Part shown: piece after piece, positions 7,813 through 15,657 of the stretch
Position numbering within the stretch: the first letter of the stretch is position 1
How the letters are laid out: every line of letters begins with the position of its first letter
NCBI GenBank assembly: GCA_034435015.1
Contig: DAOTYH010000068.1
Span: forward strand, 1-26,629
Direction of reading: 5' to 3'
DNA from: DAOTYH01 sp034435015
GTDB taxonomy: Bacteria > Chloroflexota > Anaerolineae > Aggregatilineales > UBA3940
DNA length: 26,629 nt
Notes under the pieces: generated by a model
The model's database searches: none
What the model was told of the DNA's origin: nothing
Seen by the model: the letters and a program-made list of their open reading frames with translations, nothing else
Made by a program: the position numbers and the translations under genes

Positions 7813-7826
7813 TCAGGCCGGCCTGA
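7813..7826. repeat. 14-bp perfect palindrome touching the nucleotidyltransferase stop codon
   Basis: TCAGGCCGGCCTGA is self-complementary and ends exactly at the stop codon of the minus-strand gene. It shares TCAGGCCG with the sequence at 7752. It may be part of the same termination structure. Confidence 0.4.
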
Positions 7827-8639
7827 TTACCCCCAGTCGGTGATCTCCTTGTACCAGATTTTCTTAGTGCCCGCCTTAGCCCGCTGTTTCCACCCGCCAG
7901 ACTTAGGCGCCTGCTCGATGGCATCCAGCAGTTGATCGGCCTTCTGCCGGATGGCGGCGCGGTGCTGATCGGTCAGGGCGGCGACATCGTCCACACCGGC
8001 CTTGACCTTTTGCAGGTTGGTCGTGGCCGTGTAATAGAACCCCCAATCCTTGGCCATCAGGTCAGCCACATACTTGGCGTTGATCATGCCCTGCTCCCTC
8101 TCGCCGACCGGCGCGGCCAGCAACAGAAGCATGGCGTCCTTCAGGTCCTTGTCGTTGATCTGGACGATTTGCAGTTTCTGCAACAGCAGGTCGGTGAGCG
8201 AAACGCAGTAGGGGTGAATCTCCAAACGTCCGCGATAGTCAATGGGGTGGTTGTAATCGAGCTTGTCAAAGAACACATCCACCATCGGGACGCGCCCGCC
8301 AAAGTAAATATGCCGCGCCCCGCCGCTGACCATCAGGGCACGCCGCTCGATCTCGTATCCCTGCGCCTCAAAGAAGGCCATCATCTTGCCGCGGTGTTTG
8401 CCATAGCTGGCATAATCAATGTCGGTGAAGACACGTTCCCCCAGCCGCTCCATGCGGCGGTACAGCTCAACATAGTCAGGGAAGTAGTAGTGGAGGGCAA
8501 TCGGCCCCATGACCCTGAGAATGATGCCCTGCTTCTGAGCCTCATCTATCAGACGGCGGCCCTCATCCAGATAGACCTCCGGCTTTGGGTATTCCTCAAG
8601 GGGTATATCTTTGGGAAGGCGAAACTTTTTCTCTGCCAT
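7827..8639 (-). CDS. Nucleotidyltransferase-fold protein of unknown substrate
   Basis: The 270-residue cytosolic protein reads like a minimal nucleotidyltransferase: a degenerate Gly motif MGPIALH (44-50), the metal pair D73-x-D75 in TDIDYASY, a third carboxylate D121 in VDVFFDKLDY, and a helical LLLQKLQ...KDLKDAMLLL segment (151-174) like the region after the fold in AbiEii/MNT-type proteins. No clear catalytic domain follows. The C-terminus is Lys-rich. It starts 18 nt after the phosphoesterase stop, with AGAGG as binding site, so the two probably form an operon. I recognise the fold with moderate confidence and cannot name a substrate. Confidence 0.6.
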   Translation of the reverse strand: MAEKKFRLPKDIPLEEYPKPEVYLDEGRRLIDEAQKQGIILRVMGPIALHYYFPDYVELYRRMERLGERVFTDIDYASYGKHRGKMMAFFEAQGYEIERRALMVSGGARHIYFGGRVPMVDVFFDKLDYNHPIDYRGRLEIHPYCVSLTDLLLQKLQIVQINDKDLKDAMLLLLAAPVGEREQGMINAKYVADLMAKDWGFYYTATTNLQKVKAGVDDVAALTDQHRAAIRQKADQLLDAIEQAPKSGGWKQRAKAGTKKIWYKEITDWG

Positions 8640-8657
8640 AGCATCCTCTTGCCGGCA

Positions 8658-9602
8658 CTAGCCGGAAGTGAAGATATAGTCCACGACCTTGTTTCTCTCA
8701 AGGATGATCACGACACCCTTTAGAATCCCCTCCGAATACTCACTGCCGGGGTTGAGCAACAGCGTGCGTCCGGCCTTCTGAGCACCGCGTGACTCGTGGA
8801 TATGGCCGTGCAGGCCGATCAGCGGCTGATACTTCTCGATCATCTTGGCGACTGCACGACTGCCGACATGCACCTTTCGGTCAGCCGCCTGAACCAAATC
8901 TTTGGTCAGTTCGGGGGCCAGATCAAGTGCATAGCCATAGGGGGGAGCATGGAAGTTAAAGATGGCACTGGGTTTGTCATCAACCAGCGCGATCAACTCC
9001 TCCAGCATAGGCTCTAACTCTTCATCGGGTTTTTCACGCGGGGTGTCCCATGGGGTGGGGTTGGCCCAGGCAAAGGTGACCATCTCATGATCCCCCACCA
9101 TGACCTTCTTATTGTTGCAATTGACGATCACCTTCGAGTCCTCGATGACATCATCCACCTCAAAGTGATCGTCATTGCCGGGGGCCATGTACACCTTGAA
9201 CGGGGTATCCCCCAGCCGCTCATCTGCTAAGGCGATCCACTCCTTCAGACGCGCCATCATCTGTTGCTTGAACAACTGATCCACCTTCACAGGGTCTGAG
9301 CGGTATGCCTCAAACTCCTCGCGTGTCTGGTGAACCCAGTAGTAGCCCATCATCTCGATAGTCTTTTTGAGCTTGTCCAGCTCCTCCTGCGTGTTGACCT
9401 CCGTATAGTGACCCATGAGGGTTGTTTCCCAGCCCGTTCCATCAGCCTTCTCGATCAACGGGATCAGTACTTTGCCTGTCAGGTCGCCAAGCAGAATGCC
9501 CACATCCACGTTGTAGACCTTCAGGGCATTCAAGAATTTGCGGTAGCAGGTGTTCGAGCCGTGAACGTCGGTCACAAAAAAGACCCTCAATGGTTTAGCC
9601 AT
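8658..9602 (-). CDS. Calcineurin-like metallophosphoesterase
   Basis: The 314-residue cytosolic phosphoesterase carries the full dimetal set: TDVHGS near the N-terminus (residues 10-15), LLGDLTG, APGNDDH (with Asp in place of the usual H of GNHD), NFHAPPY and GLHGHIHES, then LLNPGS typical of YfcE/MJ0936-like enzymes. An insertion of roughly 100 residues between the GD and GND motifs is helical and charged. The start at 9602 is chosen because GGAGAGG precedes it and the protein then begins just before the first beta strand. It is co-directional with the nucleotidyltransferase-like gene 18 nt downstream. The substrate is unknown; a cyclic nucleotide or nucleotidylated product is possible. Confidence 0.82.
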   Translation of the reverse strand: MAKPLRVFFVTDVHGSNTCYRKFLNALKVYNVDVGILLGDLTGKVLIPLIEKADGTGWETTLMGHYTEVNTQEELDKLKKTIEMMGYYWVHQTREEFEAYRSDPVKVDQLFKQQMMARLKEWIALADERLGDTPFKVYMAPGNDDHFEVDDVIEDSKVIVNCNNKKVMVGDHEMVTFAWANPTPWDTPREKPDEELEPMLEELIALVDDKPSAIFNFHAPPYGYALDLAPELTKDLVQAADRKVHVGSRAVAKMIEKYQPLIGLHGHIHESRGAQKAGRTLLLNPGSEYSEGILKGVVIILERNKVVDYIFTSG

Positions 9603-9625
9603 GTCCCTCTCCTTAAGACCTAGAT

Positions 9626-9661
9626 GCCGGCCTCTTCTCTCTGACAGAGAAGAGAGCCGGC
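9626..9661 (-). terminator. Strong hairpin after the permease gene
   Basis: Arms GCCGGCCTCTTCTCT and AGAGAAGAGAGCCGGC pair over 15 bp with a single bulged base and a CTGAC loop. It lies between the permease stop and the phosphoesterase start, both minus strand. No U-tract follows, so partial termination or 3'-end stabilisation is as likely as full termination. Confidence 0.55.
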
Positions 9662-9682
9662 TGTCCACAGCAATCCGTGAGA

Positions 9683-11290
9683 TCAATCAGGCGGGAGTTC
9701 GCCATAGGTCATAGACACATCTACGCCTACCCGCTTGTTACGCGCCTTCCAGAAGAAGAACCACGCGATCCCGGCGCCCCACACCACCGCATATAGGATC
9801 AGCGAGCCAATCGCCAGCCCTTCTAGGTCGGGCATCACCACGAAGAAATAGAAAAGGATCGCCAGATAGATCAAGTTGACAACCGCCCCGATGGAAACGA
9901 CCGGTATCCCTCGTATCTTCCAGTTCTTATAGGGGGAAGACTCCCAGATGTTCTTCACCTTCCTGACAAAGGGGAAAACCAAGGCCGAGATGGCCGTCAC
10001 GCCGAACACGGAGACGATCTCCATGCCGGTCACGGACAGGCCGGTCATGGGGTTCTGCCAGAAGGCGTAGATGGCAATCCCGATCTCGCCCAAGATAAAG
10101 CCAAGGATCATGTTCTTGACGGGGGTAGCCCAGCGGGGGTGGATGTCGGCAAACCATTTAGGCCCCATCCGATCCATGCCCCACGCAAATAGAATACGCG
10201 GGAAGGCAAGATGTGACAGAGCCACCCACCAGATGTTGAACACAATAAAGGACATGGCCATCAGGAAGACGATGATCGGGTTGTGGTTGATGACAGCGGC
10301 CAGCCCGACAAAGTTTGGCGACCACGGGAAGGTGTAACCCGCCAGCGCCTCACCGGAGTTGTCCACCCAGGCGGTGGCCGAGAGGAACTCGAAGCCAACC
10401 GTTCGGTAGAGGACAATCGCCAGCCACAGCATGAAGATACCAGGGACAAGAATAGCAAACAGGTTGCCGAGAATGATGGACTTGTCGGGGCGCTTCACCT
10501 CGCCTGCAATGAAAGTAATGCAGTACGAGTAGGCAAACAACCACGAGCCGGCCACCATCACCCCCAGCGTATCGAACCAGTTCCAGGTGGTGGGCAATAC
10601 ATCGCCAACCTCTGCCATCGCCTCACGGGCCGCCGTCAAGAAGGCGTTATAATCCAGCGAGCCGTACTGAGCCGCCAGCGCATTCCACGCCTGCACGAAC
10701 TGCTCGTGCGAAGTGAAGGTGAAGACCAGCAGGATGACCAGCGTGCCGCCGATCCCCAGCGCCATGACCACCTTCTGGGCTGTTGCAAACACCTTGATCC
10801 CGAAGATCAGGAACAGCAACGCAATGACATTGACCAGCGTAGCGATCAGGAAGAGAGCCAGCGGCGTCGTCAGGAACTCTGCGGCGTGCGGCATCCCCAG
10901 AAATTGGAACATCATGACAAGGCCGGGGTCAACTGTCCACGGAGCGAGGACATAAATCCACATGATCCAGACAAAGGCATTGCCAAAACTTTCGGCAATG
11001 CCGATCAGAGGGCTGAGGATGCGCGAGTTGTAGATGTACTCGCCGCCGCTCCGCGGCATACTCCCCCCCAGAATGCCCCACACCAGCGAGAAGCCAATAC
11101 CGCACAGCAGAACCGACAACACGGTGGCAATGATCAGGTTGCCAGCCGAGTACACCCCCAGCCCCAGACTGATCATCACCCACATGCTTGGCGTCAGCCC
11201 TTGATTCATGAAGCCGACGCCAAAGGCATCAATCAGCGAGAGGCCCCGCACCAGCCCGCTGGCTTTACGGGCAAAAGCCATCTCAGACAT
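9683..11290 (-). CDS. APC-family amino acid/polyamine permease
   Basis: The 535-residue integral membrane protein has about twelve hydrophobic segments. The N-terminal region has the APC-type start (GLSLIDAFGVGFMNQG), and SGGEYIYNSR (81-90) matches the conserved loop after TM2 of APC transporters. It is somewhat longer than the usual 450-500 residues because of a loop around residues 205-230. AGGAGG precedes the start. The gene is 62 nt downstream of a putrescine-aminotransferase-like gene, which makes putrescine or a related amine/amino acid the likely substrate (inference from context). A near-palindrome TGATAGCTGTCA lies just upstream at 11322-11333. Confidence 0.85.
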   Translation of the reverse strand: MSEMAFARKASGLVRGLSLIDAFGVGFMNQGLTPSMWVMISLGLGVYSAGNLIIATVLSVLLCGIGFSLVWGILGGSMPRSGGEYIYNSRILSPLIGIAESFGNAFVWIMWIYVLAPWTVDPGLVMMFQFLGMPHAAEFLTTPLALFLIATLVNVIALLFLIFGIKVFATAQKVVMALGIGGTLVILLVFTFTSHEQFVQAWNALAAQYGSLDYNAFLTAAREAMAEVGDVLPTTWNWFDTLGVMVAGSWLFAYSYCITFIAGEVKRPDKSIILGNLFAILVPGIFMLWLAIVLYRTVGFEFLSATAWVDNSGEALAGYTFPWSPNFVGLAAVINHNPIIVFLMAMSFIVFNIWWVALSHLAFPRILFAWGMDRMGPKWFADIHPRWATPVKNMILGFILGEIGIAIYAFWQNPMTGLSVTGMEIVSVFGVTAISALVFPFVRKVKNIWESSPYKNWKIRGIPVVSIGAVVNLIYLAILFYFFVVMPDLEGLAIGSLILYAVVWGAGIAWFFFWKARNKRVGVDVSMTYGELPPD

Positions 11291-11352
11291 GACCTCACCT
11301 CCTGTCTATAGCATGTGCAAATGATAGCTGTCACCAGACCGTAAAGAGACTC

Positions 11353-12750
11353 TCACCCCTCCTTCCCCTCCCCGGCAGGCACGAGGTGCTTTCCAAGTGC
11401 CTTCTTGGTCTCCGAAAGCGTGTCAGCCAGCCGGTCAAGCACATCGTCAATCTGCTCGTAGGTGATCACCACGGGAGGCTCAATGCGAATGGTATGGGCA
11501 CTGGTCAGAGTGCCGGCCACAAGCACCCCCCGCTTGAATAGACCAGCCGCTACTTTATACCCGATCTCGGCGTTATGGAAATGCATCCCGGCCAGCAGTC
11601 CCCTGCCGGTGATCTCTCTCAGGATGTCGGGGTACTGGGCGGCCAGCGACTCCAGCTTGGGGATGAGATAGTTTCCTTTGGCCGCCGCCTGCTCCCAGAC
11701 ACGATCCCGCAGGGTGACGTAGATGGCCGCAATGGCCGCACTGCACGCCAGCGCCCCGCCCCCTGTGGTGGTCGTATGAATGAACGGGTTCGGGTACATC
11801 ATCACCTGCCAGATTTCCTCCGTCGAGCAGAAGGCGCTGACCGGCATGACCCCGCCGCCCAGCGCCTTGCCGGCCACCAGAATATCCGGCACGACGTTCC
11901 AGTGATTCACCCCCCAAAGCTGGCCGGTGCGCCCCATGCCGGTCTGCACCTCGTCGGCAATCAACAGGACGCCATAGCGGCGGGTCACCTCCCGCAGGCG
12001 CGGCCAGAAATCGTCAGGGGGGACGATCCCGCCGGCCTCGCCCTGAATAGGCTCCATCAAGACGGCGGCAATGTCAATGCCCACCCTCGCGCAGATGTCG
12101 AGCTGGCGCTCAACTGCCTCGGCATCCCCAAACGGCACGTGATAGACCGGGCCTCCATACAGCACACCGACCGGCTGGCGGAAGTCAGCCTTGCCCATCA
12201 TGCTGAGCGAGCCGATGGTTTTGCCGTGAAAGGCCTTGACCGCCACGATAAAGCCGCTTTTGCGGGTGTACATCTTGGCCAGCTTGATGGCCCCCTCAAT
12301 GCCTTCCGTGCCGCTGGCGCAGAAGAAACTGTACTTGATGTCACCGGGGGTGATCAGCGCCATCAGCCGGGCCAGCACCCCGCGCAGGGGATCGATCAAC
12401 TCCTGACTGGGCATGGGAGTCCGATTCAATTGGGCACGCACGGCGTCAATCACATCAGGGTGCGACCAGCCCAGCATCAGCAACCCATAGCCGCCCAGGC
12501 AGTCAAGATACTCCCGCCCCAGAATGTCGCGGAAGACCGCGCCCCTGCCCGTCCATTCTGTGGCCGCCCAGCCGCCGGCCTCCGTCACCGACTTACGATA
12601 TTCCAGCCATCCCCGGTTGAAATGCTCAGCAAAATTATACTTGGACTCTTCGATGATCTGCTTCCCTTCTGCCTCAGACAGGGAGTCCTTGTGGATCAGG
12701 TCAATCCAGTGTTCCGCATACGTCAGAGCTTCGTCCAGTGAAGGGGTCAT
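11353..12750 (-). CDS. patA: Class III aminotransferase, putrescine aminotransferase-like
   Basis: This is a PLP enzyme transferring an amino group, probably from putrescine to 2-oxoglutarate, giving 4-aminobutanal. Fold-type I motifs are clear: SGTEG (147-151), the PLP-ring Asp in LLIADEVQTGMGRTG (D266), and the Schiff-base Lys K295 in AGKALGGGVMP. Several segments match my memory of E. coli PatA (YgjG): EYRKSV, DCLGGYG, SQELIDPLR, KYSFFCASGTE, AFHGKT, HTTTTGG and VLVAGTL...TIRIEPP. At 465 residues it is close to PatA's 459. It is followed by the APC permease. GTGAGG precedes the ATG. An ornithine or other omega-amino acid aminotransferase is the main alternative. Confidence 0.82.
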   Translation of the reverse strand: MTPSLDEALTYAEHWIDLIHKDSLSEAEGKQIIEESKYNFAEHFNRGWLEYRKSVTEAGGWAATEWTGRGAVFRDILGREYLDCLGGYGLLMLGWSHPDVIDAVRAQLNRTPMPSQELIDPLRGVLARLMALITPGDIKYSFFCASGTEGIEGAIKLAKMYTRKSGFIVAVKAFHGKTIGSLSMMGKADFRQPVGVLYGGPVYHVPFGDAEAVERQLDICARVGIDIAAVLMEPIQGEAGGIVPPDDFWPRLREVTRRYGVLLIADEVQTGMGRTGQLWGVNHWNVVPDILVAGKALGGGVMPVSAFCSTEEIWQVMMYPNPFIHTTTTGGGALACSAAIAAIYVTLRDRVWEQAAAKGNYLIPKLESLAAQYPDILREITGRGLLAGMHFHNAEIGYKVAAGLFKRGVLVAGTLTSAHTIRIEPPVVITYEQIDDVLDRLADTLSETKKALGKHLVPAGEGKEG

Positions 12751-13054
12751 TGGTCAGCCTCACTTTTTGCCGGGAATCACAGGCACACGACAACACAATG
12801 ATCCACACCGTCAGGCGGCCATCTCAAGGAGGCCTGATCGTTCTGCGAGGCTCTAAAGGGCTGGCACAACTGACTCCATTGCTCATACGGATCAGTGCGG
12901 CACAATTTTCTATGCAAGTGCAGGCCGGGAAGAACCGCAATCAAAAGGGGGTTCGGAGAGGGTGCAGAGACAAGGGTCTACAGCTTGCGGTTGTAGGGGA
13001 AAGGATAGTACAGGCAGGATAAAGAGTCAAGAAAGGGGAAGGCGGCCTGCCGTC
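12751..13054. other. 304-nt intergenic region upstream of patA
   Basis: No convincing gene is visible on either strand. It holds the patA leader and, at 12811-12837, an interrupted inverted repeat (TCAGGC with GCCTGA, plus an inner CC/GG pair) that could be an operator or leader stem. The end nearest 13055 has purine-rich sequence downstream of gntR with no clear terminator. I could not place a confident patA promoter. Confidence 0.4.
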
Positions 13055-13912
13055 TCAGAGGCTGTCATCTCGGCGGGCAGGGTCTGCCCCCAGCCCCCCT
13101 GCGACAGCCGCCCGTGACGGGTTAACCAGCTGAACCCGAAACCGGCTCCGATCCCCGCGATGCCATGCGATGTAATATTCAAGGGGTGTGCCGTCCGCCA
13201 GTTGCCCCACACTCTTCAGCAGGCTGAGCGCGGCGCCCGCCGGCACGCCGAGCAGTTGAGCCAGGTCGGGCGGTGCATTGATGCTCTCAATGGTACGCAC
13301 TCCCTCTGCAATGACCAGCCCGTACTTCTCAGCCAGCAGGCGGTACAGGGATTGGCTGGTGAAATCTTCGTTGACCAGCCCAGGGCAGAGATGCTCAGGG
13401 ATGTAGGTCACCACTACCACGACCGGCTCATCGTCAACAAAGCGCAGCCGCCTGAGGCAGATCACCGGCGTTCCCTCGTCCAGGGCAAGCAAGTCCGCGA
13501 CCTCACCGCTGGCGGGGATCACCTTCAGCTCCAGCACACGGGTTGAGACTTTTTCCCCTCTGGCCTCCGCATCCTGATAGAAACCGGTCAGGCTCTGCAT
13601 GAGCAGCCACGCATGTTTGGGAGGAGCAATGAAACTGCCCTTGCCCTTAAAGGTCTCCACCAGATTGTCTGAGACCAGCTCCTGAAGGGCCTGCCGGACG
13701 ACCGTCCGGCTTACGCCGAAATGCCTGCATAGAGCGCCCTCACTGGGCAGTTTCTGCCCTGCCTTCCACTCCCCTGCCCTGATCTTCTTCTCCATGTATT
13801 TGAACAACTGGTAGTAGTAGGGGATCGCGCTGTCGAAGTCAAGGATATCCCCTTCATCCAGGACGATCTGGCTGGTATTGCTCAAGACCTGACTGCGGCT
13901 GTCAGCAATCAT
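13055..13912 (-). CDS. GntR-family regulator with UTRA effector domain
   Basis: The 285-residue one-component regulator has a winged HTH at about residues 30-98: PYYYQLFKYMEKKI, AGQKLPSEGALC, FGVSRTVVRQALQEL and the wing GKGSFIAPP. A UTRA-type ligand domain follows at about 115-260. UTRA regulators of the HutC/FarR subgroup sense small metabolites such as sugar phosphates. GGGAGGAGG precedes the ATG. It is last in the minus-strand run starting at 17220, 44 nt after the AroE-like gene, so it probably autoregulates the operon through the palindrome at 17251-17280. Residues 1-29 are a non-conserved extension. Confidence 0.88.
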   Translation of the reverse strand: MIADSRSQVLSNTSQIVLDEGDILDFDSAIPYYYQLFKYMEKKIRAGEWKAGQKLPSEGALCRHFGVSRTVVRQALQELVSDNLVETFKGKGSFIAPPKHAWLLMQSLTGFYQDAEARGEKVSTRVLELKVIPASGEVADLLALDEGTPVICLRRLRFVDDEPVVVVVTYIPEHLCPGLVNEDFTSQSLYRLLAEKYGLVIAEGVRTIESINAPPDLAQLLGVPAGAALSLLKSVGQLADGTPLEYYIAWHRGDRSRFRVQLVNPSRAAVAGGLGADPARRDDSL

Positions 13913-13956
13913 CTATCCTCCTCCCTCCAAGCCGCTCCCTGCCCCAGCCGCCTGCC

Positions 13957-14964
13957 CTAGCGCCGCAGACCGGGCGCTTTGGGCGGACGGGCAACTTCAG
14001 CGATCTCCATCAGCCGCTGGAGCAGGGCGCCGTCAATGGTGATGTGAAGCACCTGCGCGATCACCTGTGTCCAGCCGTGGATGAAATACAGCCACCCATC
14101 CTCAACGATCAGGTTGCGGGTCTGTTGCTGGGCCAGTGCCTGATGCAAGAAATCCAGCTCGCCGCGGTAGTTGAAGTCCCACGCAATGCCGTTCATTGGG
14201 AAAAGCCCCCCATCGGTGACGGGTGAGCCGGGCGTGTCCTTGCCCATGCCGGTTGCATTGATCACGATGCTGTAAGGGGGCATCTGAGCCATGATCTGGT
14301 CATTGCGGGCCGGGTCCGAGTTGCATATGTACTCAAACTGGATGTCGGTCTGGAGGCTTTCAACCATCTTCCGCATCGAATCCAGCCGCCCCTGCGAGCG
14401 GTTGACCACCACGAAACGTCTGGGCCTGTCGGCTGGGTCTTGCTTGTTGATCAGGTGGAGCGCTGTCGCCACACCCGATCCGCCCGCGCCGAAGCACAAC
14501 ACTTCCCCGCCGGTACGGCCAAAATAACCCGCTCCAATGATGTCATCAAGGCTCAGCCCGGAAGAGATGGGGTCTTTGGCGTGCCCTTCCAGCGCCCCGT
14601 CACGTTTAGAGATAGATGATACCTCACTGCACAGTTGAGCATAAGGGTCAAGGTAATCGAACATGTCGCGGGCGGCGTTGAGCAGATCGATCTTGTGCGT
14701 TGTCACCAGCGCACCCAGCGAAAGCGGATCGTACTTGATCTGGGCCACTACCTGCCGGTAGGCTTCCGGCTCGTCATGTATTTTGAGATCAATCCCTTCG
14801 ATCACGATCTCAGGCCGCCCCAGCTCCCTGACCCACAAGGGGAAAACCCGCATAATCGAGGACTTGGCCGTGGTGATCCCGATGAAGTAGAAGGTGGGCA
14901 CTTGCCTGTTTACAACCGGATAAGGGGAGGCATGCTCCGCCGCGCCCGATGGATGGATTGTCAT
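13957..14964 (-). CDS. Divergent shikimate dehydrogenase-like (AroE-fold) oxidoreductase
   Basis: The 335-residue protein has the AroE two-domain plan. In the substrate domain the catalytic Lys is recognisable in GALVTTHK (K91), and a KDPISSG segment (130-136) stands where AroE has NTD-x-x-G. The dinucleotide domain follows with LCFGAGGSG (156-164), a VVVNRS segment and the INATGMG motif. The N-terminal substrate loop (GITTAKSS, 29-36) lacks the S-x-S pair of true shikimate dehydrogenases, so the substrate is probably not shikimate. It is longer than AroE (~270). Its place between KDPG-type aldolase and GntR genes argues for a sugar-acid or polyol dehydrogenase role. GGAGG precedes the ATG. 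Confidence 0.7.
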   Translation of the reverse strand: MTIHPSGAAEHASPYPVVNRQVPTFYFIGITTAKSSIMRVFPLWVRELGRPEIVIEGIDLKIHDEPEAYRQVVAQIKYDPLSLGALVTTHKIDLLNAARDMFDYLDPYAQLCSEVSSISKRDGALEGHAKDPISSGLSLDDIIGAGYFGRTGGEVLCFGAGGSGVATALHLINKQDPADRPRRFVVVNRSQGRLDSMRKMVESLQTDIQFEYICNSDPARNDQIMAQMPPYSIVINATGMGKDTPGSPVTDGGLFPMNGIAWDFNYRGELDFLHQALAQQQTRNLIVEDGWLYFIHGWTQVIAQVLHITIDGALLQRLMEIAEVARPPKAPGLRR

Positions 14965-14981
14965 AGATGACCCCTCCGCCC

Positions 14982-15626
14982 TTATCCCCGCGCCTGCTTG
15001 ACGGCCTCACAAAATGCCTCAGCGTTGCGGGTGATCTCGTCAAAACGCCCTTCCTTCGCCCAAGCCGGCGGGCATAGTTCACTGCCCGCCCCGACCGCCA
15101 CAGCCCCGGCCGCAAACCAGTCCCTGATGTTATCGAGGCTCACCCCGCCGGTTGGCATCAGCGGGATGTGCGGGAAAGGCCCGCGCAGGGCCTTGAGATA
15201 GCCCGGCCCAGCCAGCGAGCCGGGGAATATCTTCACAATGTCTGCACCCAGCCGGTGAGCCTGAAAGACTTCAGTGGGGGTCAACGCACCGATCATGACC
15301 ACCAGCCCGGTTGCCGCCATGCTGACTGCCAGCCCCGGATCGCAGTGCGGGCTGACAAGAAATCTCGCACCGGCGGCCTGCGCCTCAGCGGGATGATGCA
15401 GTTCGGTCAGCGTCCCCATCCCCAGCAGAATATCTTTGCCATACTTGGCCTTCAGCATCCGGACTACTTCCGGCGCGTTGGGCGTCGAATAGGTGATCTC
15501 GATGCCGGTCACACCGCCGGCTATCAGCGCATCAACCATCTTGACAGTCAGTTCGGGCGAAGGCCCGCGCAGGACCGCCAGCAGGCCCAGCTCACGGATT
15601 TTTGCCAGCGTCTCTTCTCTGGTCAT
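14982..15626 (-). CDS. KDPG/KDPGal-type class I aldolase
   Basis: This aldolase cleaves a 2-keto-3-deoxy-6-phospho sugar acid into pyruvate and glyceraldehyde 3-phosphate. In the 214-residue form the family landmarks fall at expected places: AVLRG with R20, GIEITYSTPNA with the general-base E43, GMGTL (69-73), SPHCDP (92-97), the Schiff-base K132 in DIVKIFPG, and PTGGV (158-162) for phosphate binding. The start at 15626 is preferred because CAGGAAAAG precedes it; an ATG five codons upstream and a much longer overlapping frame lack a good binding site. It is 31 nt downstream of the dehydrogenase. Distinguishing KDPG from KDPGal activity is not possible by eye. Confidence 0.87.
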   Translation of the reverse strand: MTREETLAKIRELGLLAVLRGPSPELTVKMVDALIAGGVTGIEITYSTPNAPEVVRMLKAKYGKDILLGMGTLTELHHPAEAQAAGARFLVSPHCDPGLAVSMAATGLVVMIGALTPTEVFQAHRLGADIVKIFPGSLAGPGYLKALRGPFPHIPLMPTGGVSLDNIRDWFAAGAVAVGAGSELCPPAWAKEGRFDEITRNAEAFCEAVKQARG

Positions 15627-15657
15627 CTTTTCCTGTTCCATTTGTGCTAAGGTATCC

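Noticed and set aside
11322..11333. TGATAGCTGTCA as the GntR operator for the polyamine genes
   Set aside because: It is short, has a mismatch, lies inside the patA-permease gap rather than at a promoter, and differs from the strong palindrome at 17251.
12811..12837. Interrupted TCAGGC/GCCTGA repeat as a transposon end or rho-independent terminator
   Set aside because: No partner end, target duplication or T-run is present; kept only as a possible leader structure within the intergenic entry.
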